DNA of 35,645 nucleotides from an uncultured Veillonellaceae bacterium (GTDB lineage Bacteria > Bacillota > Negativicutes > Selenomonadales > Selenomonadaceae), in NCBI GenBank assembly GCA_900314825.1, contig OMWS01000031.1, forward strand, positions 1 to 35,645, written 5' to 3'. The notes below the pieces were generated by a model. The model saw only the letters and a program-made list of their open reading frames with translations. It ran no database searches and was not told the DNA's origin. This document shows positions 15,203 to 22,646 of this stretch, one piece after another; the first letter of the stretch is position 1; every line of letters begins with the position of its first letter. The position numbers were made by a program, and so were the translations under genes.

Positions 15203-17710
15203 ATGGGAAAAACGGAAACGGCTGCATTGTCATGGAAAGCGATCGACGGGCTCGCGATGCCGGAGCGGATCGGGCGGCTCAAAGAGGTCATGCTGGACGA
15301 GCCGCGCTACGCATCGATCGAGCAGGCGCGCATCATCACGCGCGTGTATCAGGAGCATGAGGGCGAGCCGCGCATCCTCGTGCGGGCGGAAGCGCTCGCG
15401 GCGGCGCTCCGAGGGCTCGCGATCCGCGTGACACCGGGCGAGCTCATCGTGGGGAATCGCACGGCGGGAGTGCGCGCGGGCGTCGTCTTCCCGGAGAGCG
15501 GCAGCCGTTGGGTCGACCGCGAGTTCGAAGAGCTGCCGACGCGGCCGCAGGATCGTTTCCACGTCCGCGAGGAAGATATCCGCGAGTTCCGCGACGAGAT
15601 TTTGCCGTATTGGAATGGCCGCTCGCTCGAGGACGTGCTGCGCGCGCGGGCGGGCGAGGAGATCGACGCCATCGCGCGCGTCGTGAAGATCAATCAGAAG
15701 GATCACGCGCAAGGCCACATCTGCCCGAATTGCAAGAAATGGCTGGAGCTCGGGCCGGCCGGTTTGCGCAAAGAGGCGGAAGAAAAGGCACAGACGGCGA
15801 CGGGCGCGGCGAAAGATTTTTACACCGCCGTCGCCATCGTCATGGCGGGCGCGCAGGATTTCATGCACCGCTATGCCGGCCGCATGCGTACGATGGCGCG
15901 CGGCGCGAAACCGTCGGACGTGCTGCGCAAGAATGCGCTGGCCTTCGGGCAAACGTTTGCGGACGCGGAAGCGTCTGCATGCGCGAAGAGCGCGACGGGC
16001 GCACGGGGCGCGACGGACGGTGCGCCGATGCCGGGCAGCCGCGAAGAGCTGTTGCTGGTCGCCGACGTCTGCGCCGCTGTCGCCGGGCGCCCGCCGCAGA
16101 CGTTCCACGAGGCCGTGCAGTCGCTGTGGTTCCTGTTCGTGATCCTCCAGATGGAGTCGAACGCGTCGTCGTTTTCGCCGGGCCGCCTCGACGAGATCCT
16201 GGCGCCGTATTATGAAAAAAGCCGCCAAGACGGCATGACGCAGGCGCGGGCGCTCGAGCTCATCGAATGCCTCTTTTTGAAGTTCAACCAGATCGTGTAC
16301 CTGCGGAACCGCGGCAGTGCGCGTTATTTCGCGGGCTTTCCGATCGGCTTCAACATCGCCGTCGGCGGCGTCGATGCGGACGGGCGGGATTTTGCGAACG
16401 ATATCTCGTTCCTCTGCCTGCAGGCGCAGGCGCACATCGGCCTGCCGCAGCCGAATCTTTCCGTGCGCCTCCATCCGCACACAGGCGATCAATTGCTGAA
16501 AAAAGCCGTGCGCGTGGTCGCTTTGGGCAGCGGCATGCCACAGTTCTTCAATGACAAGGCCGTCATCCCGGCCTTCGAGGAGCTCGGTTTTTCGGAAAAA
16601 GAGGCGCGCGACTACGCCATCGTCGGCTGCGTCGAACTCACGACGCAGGGCAACAACCTCGGCTGGAGCGACGCGGCGATGTTCAATCTTTGCAAGGCGC
16701 TCGAGCTCGCGCTGAATGGCGGCAAAGATTTGCTCACGGGCGCGCAGCTCTCGCCGGACTTCGGCGATCTCACGCGCTACGAGACGTTTAGGGATCTCGA
16801 GGCGGCGCTCGCGAAAGAGATCGATTACTTCATGGAGCGGATGCTGAAAGGTTGCGCCGAGGTCGAAAAGGCGCACATCGAGCTCCTGCCGACGCCGTTC
16901 CTCTCCGCCGTCATCGACGACTGCATGGCAAAGGGCGTCGACGTCACGGCGGGCGGCGCGCATCATAATCTCTCGGGCGTGCAGATGATCCAGGTCGCGA
17001 ATCTCGCCGACAGCCTCGCAGCGATCCAGCAGCTCGTGTACGACGAAAAAATTGTTCCACGTGGAACATTATTGGAGGCGCTCCAGAAAAACTTCGAGGG
17101 CTACGATGTGCTGCGCGCGCGCCTGCTGAACAAAGTGCCGAAGTACGGCAACGACGTCGACTGGGTCGATGCGCTCGGCGTGAAGTGGGCGCGCTATTTC
17201 CGCCAGAAGATCGGCGCGCACAAAAACGATCGCGGCGGCCCGTACCACACGGGCATGTACACCGTCTCGGCGCACGTGCCAATGGGCGCGAACGTCGGCG
17301 CGAGCCCGGACGGCCGCAAGGCGGGCGAGCCGCTCGCCGACGGCGGCATGTCGCCGGCCTACGGCCGCGACGTCGACGGCCCGACGGCCGTGCTGAAGTC
17401 CGTTTCGAAACTGGACAAGGAGCTCACGACGAACGGCGGCCTCCTCAATATGAAGTTCCTGCCGGAGTTCTTCGCGACGGAGACGGGCGTCAACAAGTTC
17501 GCCCAGTTCCTCCGCACATTCGTCGACCTCGAGATCCCGCACATCCAGTTCAACGTCGTCCGCAAAGAAGACCTCCTCGACGCCAAAGCCCACCCCGAAA
17601 AACACCGCAGCCTCACCGTGCGCGTCGCGGGGTATACCGCGTATTTCACGGAGCTTGCGGATGATCTGCAAGATGAGATCATCGCGAGGACGAGCTATGC
17701 GGGGGTATAA
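15203..17710 (+). CDS. Glycyl radical enzyme (glycerol-dehydratase/PFL2-like family), substrate unknown
   Basis: An 835-aa oxygen-sensitive radical enzyme. The glycyl radical loop RVAGYTAYF holds Gly810, 25 residues from the C-terminus, and the thiyl cysteine is Cys476 in GCVEL. The glutamate two residues on and the aspartate 14 residues on (WSDAAMFN) match the catalytic set known from glycerol and diol dehydratases. A GH motif (AQGHICPNC) occupies the position of a substrate-binding histidine, and a CxxC directly follows it. The second substrate histidine expected in the 'QSxWFxH' region is replaced by Phe (QSLWFLFVILQMES), and GCVEP is GCVEL. Glycerol is therefore unlikely, as is plain pyruvate formate-lyase, which has a Cys-Cys pair. 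The ATG has AAAGGGCGAG upstream. Its activase lies 360 bp downstream. A parS palindrome is read in frame as IVPRGT. Confidence 0.85.
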   Translation: MGKTETAALSWKAIDGLAMPERIGRLKEVMLDEPRYASIEQARIITRVYQEHEGEPRILVRAEALAAALRGLAIRVTPGELIVGNRTAGVRAGVVFPESGSRWVDREFEELPTRPQDRFHVREEDIREFRDEILPYWNGRSLEDVLRARAGEEIDAIARVVKINQKDHAQGHICPNCKKWLELGPAGLRKEAEEKAQTATGAAKDFYTAVAIVMAGAQDFMHRYAGRMRTMARGAKPSDVLRKNALAFGQTFADAEASACAKSATGARGATDGAPMPGSREELLLVADVCAAVAGRPPQTFHEAVQSLWFLFVILQMESNASSFSPGRLDEILAPYYEKSRQDGMTQARALELIECLFLKFNQIVYLRNRGSARYFAGFPIGFNIAVGGVDADGRDFANDISFLCLQAQAHIGLPQPNLSVRLHPHTGDQLLKKAVRVVALGSGMPQFFNDKAVIPAFEELGFSEKEARDYAIVGCVELTTQGNNLGWSDAAMFNLCKALELALNGGKDLLTGAQLSPDFGDLTRYETFRDLEAALAKEIDYFMERMLKGCAEVEKAHIELLPTPFLSAVIDDCMAKGVDVTAGGAHHNLSGVQMIQVANLADSLAAIQQLVYDEKIVPRGTLLEALQKNFEGYDVLRARLLNKVPKYGNDVDWVDALGVKWARYFRQKIGAHKNDRGGPYHTGMYTVSAHVPMGANVGASPDGRKAGEPLADGGMSPAYGRDVDGPTAVLKSVSKLDKELTTNGGLLNMKFLPEFFATETGVNKFAQFLRTFVDLEIPHIQFNVVRKEDLLDAKAHPEKHRSLTVRVAGYTAYFTELADDLQDEIIARTSYAGV
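17053..17068. promoter_or_regulatory. parS: parS site 5, inside a coding sequence
   Basis: TGTTCCACGTGGAACA, identical to sites 2 and 3, encodes part of the glycyl radical enzyme (I-V-P-R-G-T). It lies 10 kb beyond parB. Known B. subtilis parS sites also often lie in genes. Confidence 0.8.
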
Positions 17711-17771
17711 CGGAGAATAGAAAAGAAGAGATTCGTAATCTGTAGGGATATACTGCCGAGCGTTGCATATC

Positions 17772-18036
17772 CAGCAGCCTCTCCCTCTGGGAAAAGCAGA
17801 CGCAAGGCGCTTTAGCGCCTATGCGGTCGCTTTATCCTTTAGGTAGAGGTGCCGAGCGATAGCGAGGCGGAGCGGGTACTAGGGTGCGATAGCTGAACAA
17901 ATACATCGTAGGAAAGCAGCAGTACGTCTTCCGAAGTTGTACTGCTATGTTACGCGCATGATATTTGTTACAAATCGCACCCTAGTACCCTTTCCACCGC
18001 TTCGCGGTCCCCCTTCCCCGGAGGGGAAGGCTGCTG
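17772..18036. repeat. 265-bp inverted-repeat (MITE-like) element C
   Basis: The ends CAGCAGCC (17772) and GGCTGCTG (18036) enclose matched inner blocks: AGCGGGTACTAGGGTGCGAT (17871-17890) with ATCGCACCCTAGTACCCTTT (17974-17993). The left arm carries the internal module GGCGCTTTAGCGCC also found in element E. The core is an independent hairpin (AGCAGTAC...GTACTGCT). It fills the gap between the glycyl radical enzyme and its activase. No transposase is encoded. Confidence 0.85.
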
Positions 18037-18071
18037 TAGGCGTTACTGTCGCATCCAAATCGAAGGGAACG

Positions 18072-19193
18072 ATGTATTTGCAAGGCACGATTTTCGATGT
18101 GCGCCGCTTTTCCACGCATGATGGCGCGGGCATCCGGACGACGGTCTTCTTCAAAGGCTGTCCATTGCGGTGCAAGTGGTGTCACAATCCGGAAGGGATC
18201 AGCACGCAGCGCCGACCCTTGTTTTTCCCGAAGCGCTGCATCGGCTGCAAGCTCTGCGAGCAGACGGCGCGCTCAGCGGGGGAGGGCGTGCTTGCGGCGG
18301 GTGACATCGTTGCGACGGATTGCGTTGTTACGAATGACAACATGGCAGCAACCGATTCCGTTGTTGCAACGAAGCAGGCGCAGCGCCCCGATGGCCTCCG
18401 CGTGCGCGGCATCCTTTTTCGCGCGGACGATGCAGCAAGCGTGGAGCTTTGGGAGCGCCTCATCATGCAGTGTCCGGGCGATGCTCTGCGTTGGGATTCG
18501 CGAGAAGTCACCAGCGAATCCCTCGCAGAGGAGCTCTTGCGCGACCTGCCGTTTTTCCGTCATGGCGGCGGCGTGACGCTGTCGGGCGGCGAGCCGCTCT
18601 TGCAGCCGGCCTTTGCGGCGGACGTGCTCGCCCGCATGCAGGCAGCCGGCGTCCATACGGCCATCGAGACGGCGCTCCTCGTGCCGGAAGCGTCCCTGCG
18701 GCACGTCCTGCCGCACCTCGATCATGTCTTTGCCGACTGCAAGATGCTGGACCGCGCGGCGCACGAGCGCGCGACTGGCGTGCCGAACAACCGCATTTTG
18801 GAAAACCTCCGCATCCTCTTGCGCGGCGCGCGCACAGCGAGCGTTCGAACAGGTACACCTATTCCTTCAGGCGGCGGCATGGCAACCAGCGGCACACGTG
18901 TTCCCCCGGACGGCGCACCGTTCCCCACGGTCACGATTCGCACGCCGATGATCCCGCGCTTCACGGCGACGGACAAAAATGTCGCGGCCATCGCACGCTT
19001 CCTCGCGAGCGAAAATCCGGACGTTCACTACGAGCTCCTCAACTACAATCCCCTCGCCGCCGCGAAGTATCCGCTCGTCGGGCGCGCGTACTGCTTCGAC
19101 GAGAATCCGCAGAAATTTTCGGCGGAAGAGATGCAGCACTTCGCGGACGTGGCGCGGCGCGAAGGATTGAGGAATGTGACCTTGGACGAATGA
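18072..19193 (+). CDS. Glycyl radical enzyme activase (radical SAM, PflA-like)
   Basis: A 373-aa radical SAM protein that installs the glycyl radical on the enzyme encoded upstream. The SAM cluster motif C30-x3-C34-x2-C37 lies in KGCPLRCKWCHNPEG, and SGGEPLLQ follows further on. An additional ferredoxin-type module begins C56-x2-C59-x2-C62 and closes with a distant CP (MQCPGDAL), as in activases of the glycerol-dehydratase branch. Between these halves lies a low-complexity A/T/V/D-rich insert (about 66-110), and a second G/T/P-rich insert of about 30 residues follows LLRGART; neither belongs to the usual fold. The ATG at 18072 (GAAGGGAACG upstream) starts the standard MYLQGTIFDVRRFSTHDGAGIRT; upstream in-frame codons lie in repeat C. 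A terminator follows the stop. Confidence 0.9.
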   Translation: MYLQGTIFDVRRFSTHDGAGIRTTVFFKGCPLRCKWCHNPEGISTQRRPLFFPKRCIGCKLCEQTARSAGEGVLAAGDIVATDCVVTNDNMAATDSVVATKQAQRPDGLRVRGILFRADDAASVELWERLIMQCPGDALRWDSREVTSESLAEELLRDLPFFRHGGGVTLSGGEPLLQPAFAADVLARMQAAGVHTAIETALLVPEASLRHVLPHLDHVFADCKMLDRAAHERATGVPNNRILENLRILLRGARTASVRTGTPIPSGGGMATSGTRVPPDGAPFPTVTIRTPMIPRFTATDKNVAAIARFLASENPDVHYELLNYNPLAAAKYPLVGRAYCFDENPQKFSAEEMQHFADVARREGLRNVTLDE

Positions 19194-19220
19194 TGTCGAC
19201 GGGAACGATTCACAAAAAAG

Positions 19221-19263
19221 AGCCGGCCTCCTATTGAAAGGAAGCCGGCTTTTGTGCTACTAT
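19221..19263 (+). promoter_or_regulatory. Terminator hairpin overlapping a promoter (type I locus 1)
   Basis: AGCCGGC (19221-19227) pairs with GCCGGCT (19244-19250), followed by TTT: a terminator for the activase gene. Within and after it lie TTGAAA (19234-19239) and TGC-TACTAT (19258-19263) with an 18-bp spacer, a plausible extended -10 promoter for the small toxin mRNA. Locus 2 repeats the arrangement at 20725-20769. Confidence 0.55.
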
Positions 19264-19320
19264 CATCCATAGGTGTCGTGTTAACGGCGAATCCGTGCCC
19301 TCAGATTGGGGGTAAGGCCT

Positions 19321-19383
19321 ATGGAACAGTTGATCGTAGTATTGCTGTTGATCTTTTTGATCATCATAGAAACCAAGCGGTGA
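19321..19383 (+). CDS. Candidate type I toxin, 20-aa hydrophobic peptide (locus 1)
   Basis: The ATG at 19321 encodes a 20-residue peptide with a single hydrophobic run (LIVVLLLIFLIII) and a charged tail ETKR, the shape of membrane-acting type I toxins such as Ibs or Fst. The leader is structured: CCATAGG (19267-19273) can pair with CCTATGG over the start codon, and CCCTC (19298-19302) with the Shine-Dalgarno GGGGG (19308-19312). A hairpin GAGTCGCT/AGCGACTC overlaps the stop codon. The same plan, with a different peptide and stems, is found at 20828. An antisense promoter lies downstream. The family is not one I can name; toxicity is inferred. Confidence 0.65.
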   Translation: MEQLIVVLLLIFLIIIETKR

Positions 19384-19384
19384 G

Positions 19385-19470
19385 TCGCTCCTAGCTACCA
19401 ACTCGTAGCGACTCATCTCTTTTGAGCCTGTTTTAACTATGAGGGCCGCTGCTAGGCGGTGCCTTTATCT
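19385..19470 (-). ncRNA. Predicted antisense antitoxin RNA (locus 1)
   Basis: A minus-strand promoter predicts an RNA starting near 19470 that runs back through the toxin mRNA terminator (GGGCCGC...GCGGTGCC) and the stop-codon hairpin. It would be complementary to the 3' part of the toxin mRNA, as in par/Fst-type modules. The 3' end is a guess. Confidence 0.45.
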
Positions 19471-19476
19471 GTGCCT

Positions 19477-19505
19477 ATTATACGATAATTTTGGAAAACT
19501 TGCAA
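19477..19505 (-). promoter_or_regulatory. Antisense RNA promoter (locus 1)
   Basis: On the minus strand TTGCAA (19505-19500), 17-bp spacer, TATAAT (19482-19477). The equivalent at locus 2 is TTGCAT-17-TATCAT, so position and spacing are conserved. Confidence 0.65.
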
Positions 19506-19553
19506 GTGTTGCGCCCGCGTCACGTGTTGTGGCGGTGGCGGAAAGGGGCCTTT

Positions 19554-20714
19554 ATGGCAGAAAAAATGGAACAACGGAAAACACCTGGCGTGCGCGAGCA
19601 GTGGGCAGTGCGTGCGCTGTTTTTTATCGGCGGCTTCGGGTCGGCGTCGTGGGCGCCGCTTGTTCCATATTTGAAAGCTCGTCTCGCCATCGAGGATGAC
19701 GTGCTCGGCATGCTGCTCCTGTGCGTCGGTATCGGCTCGCTCGTGACGATGCCGATCTCCGGCACGGCGGCGGAGCGCTTCGGCTGCCGGAAAGTCCTCC
19801 TGACGGCGAGTACGCTCTTCGCCGTGCTGCTCCTCGGCCTTTCCATCGTCGATGTGCTGCCGCTCGCGGCGGCGATCCTCCTGCTCTTCGGCGCGTCGAT
19901 GGGCGCGATCGATACCGTCGTGAACATCGCGGCCGTCATCGTCGAGCAGGCGAGCGGGAAAAGGCTCATGAGCGGCTTTCACGGCTTCTGGAGCGTCGGC
20001 GGCTTCGTCGGCGCCGGGCTCTTCGGCCTCTGGGTCGGCACGGTCGGCCTCACGCCGCTCGCCTCGACCGTCATCGCGGCCATCATCATGGGCGTCGTGC
20101 TGCTCGTCGCAAGGAGCGGCCTCCTGCCGTATGGCGGCGGGGGCGGCGGCGCGCTCATCGCCATCCCGCACGGCATCGTCGCCTTCATCGGCGCCATCGC
20201 CTGCATCGCGTTCCTCGTCGAGGGCGCGGTCATGGACTGGGGCGGCGTGTTCCTCACGACCGTGCGCGGCATGGACATGGCCATGGCCGGCACGGGCTTC
20301 GCCATCTTCTCGGCGGCCATGCTCGTCATGCGCCTGACGGGCGACGCCATCGTGAATCGCCTCGGGCAGAAAGCCGTCGTGCTCGGCGGCACGCTTTGCA
20401 CGATGCTCGGCTTCCTCGGCGTCATCTACGCGCCGGGCGCGCTCATGTACGCGGGCTTCTTCGCCATCGGCGTCGGCGCGGCGAATGTCGTGCCGGTCTT
20501 CTACAGCCTGCTCGGGAGACAAACGGTCATGCCGCTCTCGACCGCCGTCCCCGCCGTCTCGACGCTTGGCTACCTCGGCGTCCTCATGGGCCCGGCGGCC
20601 ATCGGCTTCCTCGCCCACGCCATCGGCATCGCCGACGCGTTTCTCTTCCTCGCGTTCCTCGTCGCGATGGAAATGGGCATTGCGGCGTATGTATTCAAGA
20701 CTATGAAAGCATGA
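19554..20714 (+). CDS. MFS transporter
   Basis: A 386-aa major facilitator with about 12 hydrophobic segments and the cytoplasmic loop motif GTAAERFGCRKVLL between segments 2 and 3. The overall pattern (GFGSASWAPLVPYLKARLAI, then GASMGAIDTVVNIAAVIVEQASGKRLMSGFHGFWSVGGFVGAG) resembles the YbjJ-type MFS group; the substrate cannot be read from sequence. The ATG at 19554 follows GAAAGGGG at 6 nt; the frame is open from 19491 but that segment is the antisense promoter region. The gene sits alone between the two type I toxin-like loci, which form direct repeats of about 290 bp around it. Confidence 0.85.
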   Translation: MAEKMEQRKTPGVREQWAVRALFFIGGFGSASWAPLVPYLKARLAIEDDVLGMLLLCVGIGSLVTMPISGTAAERFGCRKVLLTASTLFAVLLLGLSIVDVLPLAAAILLLFGASMGAIDTVVNIAAVIVEQASGKRLMSGFHGFWSVGGFVGAGLFGLWVGTVGLTPLASTVIAAIIMGVVLLVARSGLLPYGGGGGGALIAIPHGIVAFIGAIACIAFLVEGAVMDWGGVFLTTVRGMDMAMAGTGFAIFSAAMLVMRLTGDAIVNRLGQKAVVLGGTLCTMLGFLGVIYAPGALMYAGFFAIGVGAANVVPVFYSLLGRQTVMPLSTAVPAVSTLGYLGVLMGPAAIGFLAHAIGIADAFLFLAFLVAMEMGIAAYVFKTMKA

Positions 20715-20724
20715 ACAGATAAAA

Positions 20725-20769
20725 AAGAGCCGGTTTCTCTTGATGAGAAGTCGGCTCTTATGCTACAAG
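20725..20769 (+). promoter_or_regulatory. Hairpin overlapping a promoter (type I locus 2)
   Basis: AAGAGCCG (20725-20732) pairs with CGGCTCTT (20752-20759) and TTCTC with GAGAA: the counterpart of 19221-19253 with changed but complementary bases. TTGATG (20740-20745) and TACAAG (20764-20769), 18 bp apart, parallel the locus 1 promoter, though the -10 box is poor. Confidence 0.5.
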
Positions 20770-20827
20770 GATGCCATAGGCATCGTTTTGGCGGCCAAAC
20801 AGTGCCCTCGGACTGGGGGCTACACCT

Positions 20828-20893
20828 ATGAACGAGATGAACTTGACGCTCTTGCTGATCCTTCTGATCCTCATAGTCTCACAAAAGAGATAA
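20828..20893 (+). CDS. Candidate type I toxin, 21-aa hydrophobic peptide (locus 2)
   Basis: The ATG at 20828 encodes a 21-residue peptide with core LTLLLILLILIV and tail SQKR. It differs from the locus 1 peptide in most positions but keeps length, hydrophobicity and the basic end. CATAGG (20775-20780) pairs with CCTATG at the start codon, and CCCTC (20805-20809) with the Shine-Dalgarno GGGGG (20815-20819). The stop codon lies in a 10-bp hairpin TAACCGCCTC/GAGGCGGTTA whose sequence is unrelated to that of locus 1. The conservation of structure over sequence indicates selection on an RNA-regulated toxin. A second in-frame ATG at 20837 would give 18 residues. Confidence 0.65.
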   Translation: MNEMNLTLLLILLILIVSQKR

Positions 20894-20894
20894 C

Positions 20895-20976
20895 CGCCTC
20901 CCGAAGCAGCAAACTCTAGAGGCGGTTACGACCGTATAATTTTCTATGAGGGCGCCGCCGGGCGGTGCCTTTATCT
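20895..20976 (-). ncRNA. Predicted antisense antitoxin RNA (locus 2)
   Basis: A minus-strand transcript expected to start near 20976, crossing the terminator GGCGCCGCC/GGCGGTGCC-TTTAT of the toxin mRNA and its stop-codon hairpin. The extent is estimated from locus 1. Confidence 0.4.
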
Positions 20977-20982
20977 ATAGTT

Positions 20983-21011
20983 ATGATACGACAATTCTGG
21001 AAAAAATGCAA
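20983..21011 (-). promoter_or_regulatory. Antisense RNA promoter (locus 2)
   Basis: On the minus strand TTGCAT (21011-21006), 17-bp spacer, TATCAT (20988-20983). Confidence 0.55.
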
Positions 21012-21102
21012 GGTTTTTGCGTTCTTGCGAAGATTTTCATATTTTTGCGTTATGATAAACGAAATAGCAAGACAGCTGTGCAGGAGCTGTGTCCTTTGGA
21101 CG

Positions 21103-21139
21103 AAAATCGACATCCTCGTTTGGGGTGTCGATTTTTTTT
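21103..21139 (+). terminator. Strong intrinsic terminator, possibly of a small RNA
   Basis: AAAATCGACA (21103-21112) pairs with TGTCGATTTT (21126-21135) and ends in eight T. No CDS ends here. Upstream lie a TATGAT hexamer near 21050 and a small hairpin ACAGCT...AGCTGT (about 21073-21092), so a short RNA of about 80 nt is possible. The -35 region is unconvincing. Confidence 0.5.
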
Positions 21140-21164
21140 GTAGGTTTTTTAGCAGGTTGAGAAC

Positions 21165-21324
21165 ATGAAGAAGAACGCATGGAAACTGAGGCTGCGGGCG
21201 CAACGAGTACACAAGCAAGCGTGCCTGCCGCAGAGGCGAAGGCCGTCGCCGCGCCGATCGAGGAGGTCACGGGGCTTGCGGAGACGTATGGCAACTTGGC
21301 ACACTTTTTTCGGCAGAGGGCATG
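21165..21324 (+). pseudogene. Remnant of an exported or hypothetical protein gene
   Basis: MKKNAWK at 21165 looks like a signal-peptide start, but coding character passes within a few codons to another frame (METEAAGATSTQASVPAAEAKAV...APIEEVTGLAETYGNLAHFF, ending TGA at 21322-21324). This suggests a small frameshifted remnant. After it, up to about 21645, I see only repeat-derived sequence and no gene. Confidence 0.35.
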
Positions 21325-21463
21325 ACTTTTACGCCGCAAGGAGCGGACGCCGCTCCGGCCGCTGCCACGGCCGTGACGAATCCCGTGCGCGCACGTCCAC
21401 GGATATGTTACGACGTACGGCCACGGGGCCTGAGTTTTGGCGTACGAATTGGTACGACCTACA

Positions 21464-21641
21464 GGCCGCTCCCTCCTGGCGCTGCGCTTCGCTCCGCGCC
21501 TGTCCTCCCTCCAAGGAGGGAGGCTTGGGTTGTGAGCCTTTCACGCTTAACTTAATGACATTGCCCTCAAAGAGGGGGGCTTCGGGCTCGTGTGTTCACC
21601 AACTTCTTGACTTAATGACATTGCCCTCGGAGAGGGTGGCT
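21464..21641 (+). repeat. Degenerate repeat-family cluster
   Basis: GCTCCCTCC...GCGCTGCGCTTCGCTCCGCGC followed by CCTCCCTCCAAGGAGGGAGGC is a partial end of the MITE-like family. It is followed by two tandem copies of the CTTrACTTAATGACATTGCCCTC unit (21546-21582 and 21606-21641) also present at 4519-4552. Confidence 0.6.
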
Positions 21642-21659
21642 ATTTGATCGAAAATGCGC

Positions 21660-21688
21660 TTTCCGAATACGAGATTTCATGATAGAAT
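21660..21688 (+). promoter_or_regulatory. Promoter of the nitroreductase gene
   Basis: TTTCCG (21660-21665), 17-bp spacer, TAGAAT (21683-21688), 47 bp before the start codon. Confidence 0.5.
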
Positions 21689-21735
21689 AGGGAAAAGCAA
21701 GTCAAAAACGAACCAATCATGGGAGGAATTTCATC

Positions 21736-22230
21736 ATGGATCCGATTTTTGAACGCGTGAGCATCCGCAAGTACGAGGAGCGTCCTGTCGAGGACGACAA
21801 GATCGAGAAGCTGCTGCGGGCGGCGATGGCGGCGCCGTCGGGCGTGAACCAGCAGCCGTGGGAGTTCTACGTCGTGAAGAACAAAGAGGTCATCACGGAG
21901 CTCTCGAAGGCGAGCCCGTTCGCCACGTGCGCGGCGAAGGCGCCCGTCGTCATCGCGGCCGTCATGCGGAAAGATGTGCAAGTGCCCGAGATCGCGCCGT
22001 ACGACATGTCGAATGCCATCGAGAATATCCTCCTCGAGGCGACGACGCTCGGCCTCGGCGCCGTCTGGCTCTGCATCGCGCCATTCGAGGACCGCATCGA
22101 CAACGTCGTCGACGTCCTCCACACCCCGCACCACACTGTCCCCTTCGCCCTCATCCCCGTCGGCTATCCCGCCGAAAAGCGTGAGTGGAAGAGCCGCTAT
22201 GATGCGGAGAAAGTGCATGTGATCGAATAA
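21736..22230 (+). CDS. Nitroreductase family protein
   Basis: A 164-aa FMN-dependent oxidoreductase of the small nitroreductase type. The N-terminal SIRKYEERPVEDDKIEKLLRAAMAAPSGVNQQPWEFYVV carries the classical RxSxR-like flavin-binding segment and the 'AAPSGxNxQPW' signature. The AIENILLEATTLGLGAVWLC helix and the C-terminal VPFALIPVGYPAEKR complete the fold. The physiological substrate cannot be predicted; such enzymes reduce nitro groups, quinones or flavins with NAD(P)H. The ATG follows GGGAGGAATTTCATC. It is a single-gene unit followed by repeat D. Confidence 0.9.
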   Translation: MDPIFERVSIRKYEERPVEDDKIEKLLRAAMAAPSGVNQQPWEFYVVKNKEVITELSKASPFATCAAKAPVVIAAVMRKDVQVPEIAPYDMSNAIENILLEATTLGLGAVWLCIAPFEDRIDNVVDVLHTPHHTVPFALIPVGYPAEKREWKSRYDAEKVHVIE

Positions 22231-22310
22231 AGCTTGTTGCAGCTGCAAAAAAATGGGGCTGTTGCATTTACTGGAACGGTTTCATAAGACTGCCAATCGT
22301 AACGCTCACA

Positions 22311-22575
22311 GCAGGCTCTCCCTCTGGGAAAAGCAGGCTCTTAGCGCTTTAGCGCTTAGAGTTCGCTTTATCCTTTAGGTAGAGCTGGCGCGCGTAGCGC
22401 GACTGAGAGGGTACAAGGGTGCGATTTGTACCAAATGCAAAGAAGCCTTCAAAGCACAGCGTTTTAACTCAAACGACTTGATTGCTTTGAAAGGCTTCTT
22501 CTTTTTGTTTTGCTATCGCACCCTTGTACCCGCTCCACCGCTTCGCGGTCCCCCTCTCCCAGAGGGAGAGGCTTC
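22311..22575. repeat. Inverted-repeat (MITE-like) element D
   Basis: GGCTCTCCCTCT (22314) and AGAGGGAGAGGC (ending 22572) are the ends. GGTACAAGGGTGCGAT pairs with ATCGCACCCTTGTACC. The core is a hairpin AGAAGCCTTCAAAGCA (22441-22456) / TGCTTTGAAAGGCTTCT with the loop motif AACTCAAACGACTTGAT and a T-rich tail. The same loop with different stems occurs in element E. It lies between the nitroreductase and the end of the deoR-type gene. Confidence 0.85.
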
Positions 22576-22646
22576 GGCAATCGTTACGTTTGGTAACAGA
22601 TGCATACAGAATCCGTTTAGTTACTGCAACAATTCTTTTGTTTTTG

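Noticed and set aside
15203..17710. Classical pyruvate formate-lyase or glycerol dehydratase
   Set aside because: No Cys-Cys active-site pair as in PFL, and the second substrate-binding histidine of glycerol dehydratase is replaced by Phe.
17937..18071. N-terminal extension of the activase to 17937
   Set aside because: The segment belongs to repeat C, and the family start MYLQGTIFDV fits the ATG at 18072.
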